This document shows positions 62,731-64,000 of a stretch of 64,000 bases of DNA, one piece after another. The first letter of the stretch is position 1; every line of letters begins with the position of its first letter. The position numbers and the translations under genes are program-made. The stretch lies in assembly GCF_028069725.1 (NCBI RefSeq), contig NZ_JANEWG010000007.1, forward strand, positions 62,001 through 126,000. The letters are read 5' to 3'. The DNA is from Citrobacter sp. Awk 4 (GTDB taxonomy: Bacteria; Pseudomonadota; Gammaproteobacteria; Enterobacterales; Enterobacteriaceae). Below the pieces are notes generated by a model that was given only the letters and a program-made list of their open reading frames with translations, was not told the DNA's origin and ran no database searches.

Positions 62731-63959
62731 CTTGCTGGCTGTTGGCGAAAACGCCGCAACTCACTCAGCAACAGCAGCAGTAATAACCCAACAATCACCA
62801 GGCCGAATCCACTTACGCTTGCCGAGGCAACCGGTGTCATCATCGCGCCCAGACCGCCTAACAGCGCCGCGCCGATAGCATCCCCAGTGACGTTCTGCGC
62901 CGTCCACAGGCCATTAATCCTGCCAAGCATCGATTCCGGCGTTTGCGTTTGTAGCATCGTGTATTGCAGTAACGAACTGATGGCGCTGAGCCAGCCAAAC
63001 AGCGCGAGGCAAATGACGCCCAACGTCCAGACAGGCATCAGGCCAAACAAGCCAATCGCCAGGAAGGAACCTACCGTGGAGGCCAGCATAATCAGACCGG
63101 GACGGACACTGTGAACCAGTTGTCCGCTGGTCAGCGCGCCTACCGCAGCGCCGAGGGGAATAGCGGCATAGAGAAAACCAATTTGCGCTGCAGACATTTG
63201 CCAGTTCAGCGCCAGCGCCGGATAGAGTACCCGCACCGCGCTTGCCATCGTCAGCAAACCACCAAGCAGCGCAATACCGCCGATAAGCGGACTGGCAAAC
63301 AAAAAGCGGAACGCCGCCAGCAGCGATTTAAGCGGATGCTCACGGGGGTGAGGCGGTGGAGGCAACAGCGGAAGTCGCAATAACGGCAGCAATGTTATAA
63401 AGGTGCCTGCGGCAGCCAGACCATAGTTCCAGGCCACGCCCCCCGAGGCTAATAGCAGTCCTCCCAGCATGGGGGAGATCACCGATCCCAGACGAACCGT
63501 CAGCATTGTTATCGCCCCCGCCTGCATCAGATTTTCACGACCGACCAGTGCGGGTGTTGCCGCCAACAGCGCGGTGACGCCCAGCGAAGCAAAGAAGCCA
63601 TCCCATAAACCAAGCAGATAAATCGCCAGCAGCGACGGTTCCGGCAGCAGCGCGTTCAGACACAGGCCGATGAAACCTATCCCACAGGTACTCCGCGCCA
63701 GCAGGATCACTTTTTTACGCTCATAGCGATCGGCCAATACGCCGCCTACCATCAGCCCCACAAACATTGCGCTACCGGTCAGCGTCACCGACAAACCGAC
63801 CTGCCATGTTGAGTGGGTCATCATTTGGATCTGTACCGGAACCGCCACGCCGAGCAAACCCAGCGAAACGATGGAGATAAAACGGGCAAGGAAAACAGCA
63901 CGGAATGCCGGGTGCGTCTTCAACAGGCTGAGATTCAACAGCCAGGATTGTCGATTCAT
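62724..63959 (-). CDS. entS: Enterobactin exporter EntS
   Basis: A major-facilitator-superfamily exporter that sends enterobactin to the periplasm for TolC-dependent release. It has 411 residues and about 12 helices, with the MFS motif [15 protein letters not shown] between helices 2 and 3. E. coli EntS has 416 residues; here the C-terminus ends PASA, with the stop inside a REP unit. It is convergent with fepB. The 41 bases upstream that remain in the window show no promoter I can assign. Confidence 0.96.
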   Translation of the reverse strand: MNRQSWLLNLSLLKTHPAFRAVFLARFISIVSLGLLGVAVPVQIQMMTHSTWQVGLSVTLTGSAMFVGLMVGGVLADRYERKKVILLARSTCGIGFIGLCLNALLPEPSLLAIYLLGLWDGFFASLGVTALLAATPALVGRENLMQAGAITMLTVRLGSVISPMLGGLLLASGGVAWNYGLAAAGTFITLLPLLRLPLLPPPPHPREHPLKSLLAAFRFLFASPLIGGIALLGGLLTMASAVRVLYPALALNWQMSAAQIGFLYAAIPLGAAVGALTSGQLVHSVRPGLIMLASTVGSFLAIGLFGLMPVWTLGVICLALFGWLSAISSLLQYTMLQTQTPESMLGRINGLWTAQNVTGDAIGAALLGGLGAMMTPVASASVSGFGLVIVGLLLLLLLSELRRFRQQPASA

Positions 63960-64000
63960 TACAACGCCTTAATACGAGCTTTTTTAAATATCCATTCAGA

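Overview
This 64 kb window is chromosomal DNA of an enterobacterium (Enterobacterales, Escherichia/Salmonella/Citrobacter group). Almost every gene is recognisable as an ortholog of a gene in the asnB to fepB/entS segment of the E. coli chromosome, in the same relative order. Several points suggest Citrobacter or a near relative rather than E. coli: cobD is retained beside cobC, as in Salmonella; an alpha/beta-hydrolase gene sits between rna and rnk; and genes that E. coli K-12 has here are absent (the rihA/hscC/ybeR-U block, ybdR, ybdO, ybdL, ybdH). The species cannot be fixed from this window alone. I saw no prophage, insertion sequence, CRISPR array or integron.

Layout. 1-2803: asnB, then a seven-gene tRNA operon (Met-Leu-Gln-Gln-Met-Gln-Gln). 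2876-9819: ubiF (minus), then miaB, ybeZ, ybeY, corC and lnt (tRNA thiomethylation, ribosome maturation, lipoprotein acylation). 10185-13392: the gltIJKL glutamate/aspartate ABC importer with the SroC small RNA between gltI and gltJ. 13523-28557: ybeL, leuS-lptE-holA-nadD, the B12-salvage pair cobD/cobC, then rsfS-rlmH-mrdA-mrdB-rlpA-dacA (ribosome factors and the cell-elongation machinery), ybeD and lipB. 28854-33687: ybeF, lipA, tatE, ybeM, crcB, cspE, pagP.

34097-44973 is an anaerobic C4-dicarboxylate/citrate block: dcuC with an FNR box, the DpiBA (CitAB) citrate-sensing two-component system, and the divergent citCDEFXG-citT operon. It provides citrate uptake in exchange for succinate, citrate lyase with its cofactor-synthesis enzymes, and a succinate exporter. 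45082-51915: RNase I, an alpha/beta-hydrolase, Rnk, a possible 29-residue membrane protein, UspG, and the peroxide/thiol genes ahpF, ahpC and dsbG, whose shared intergenic region carries two OxyR-like sites. 52269-56498: the ybdN/ybdM pair (PP-loop PAPS-reductase-like plus ParB/sulfiredoxin-like), ybdD and cstA. 56680-63959: enterobactin synthesis (entCEBAH), the periplasmic receptor fepB and the exporter entS, with two Fur boxes in the entC-fepB divergent region.

Most of the window is ordinary core genome. The less-explained signals are the 29-codon membrane ORF, the terminator-like hairpin in the rnk leader, the inverted repeats that pair tRNA leaders with trailers or bracket a tRNA-Gln, the palindrome in front of dacA, the 26-bp antisense overlap of nadD and cobD, and the AT-rich region in front of the ybdN/ybdM pair.
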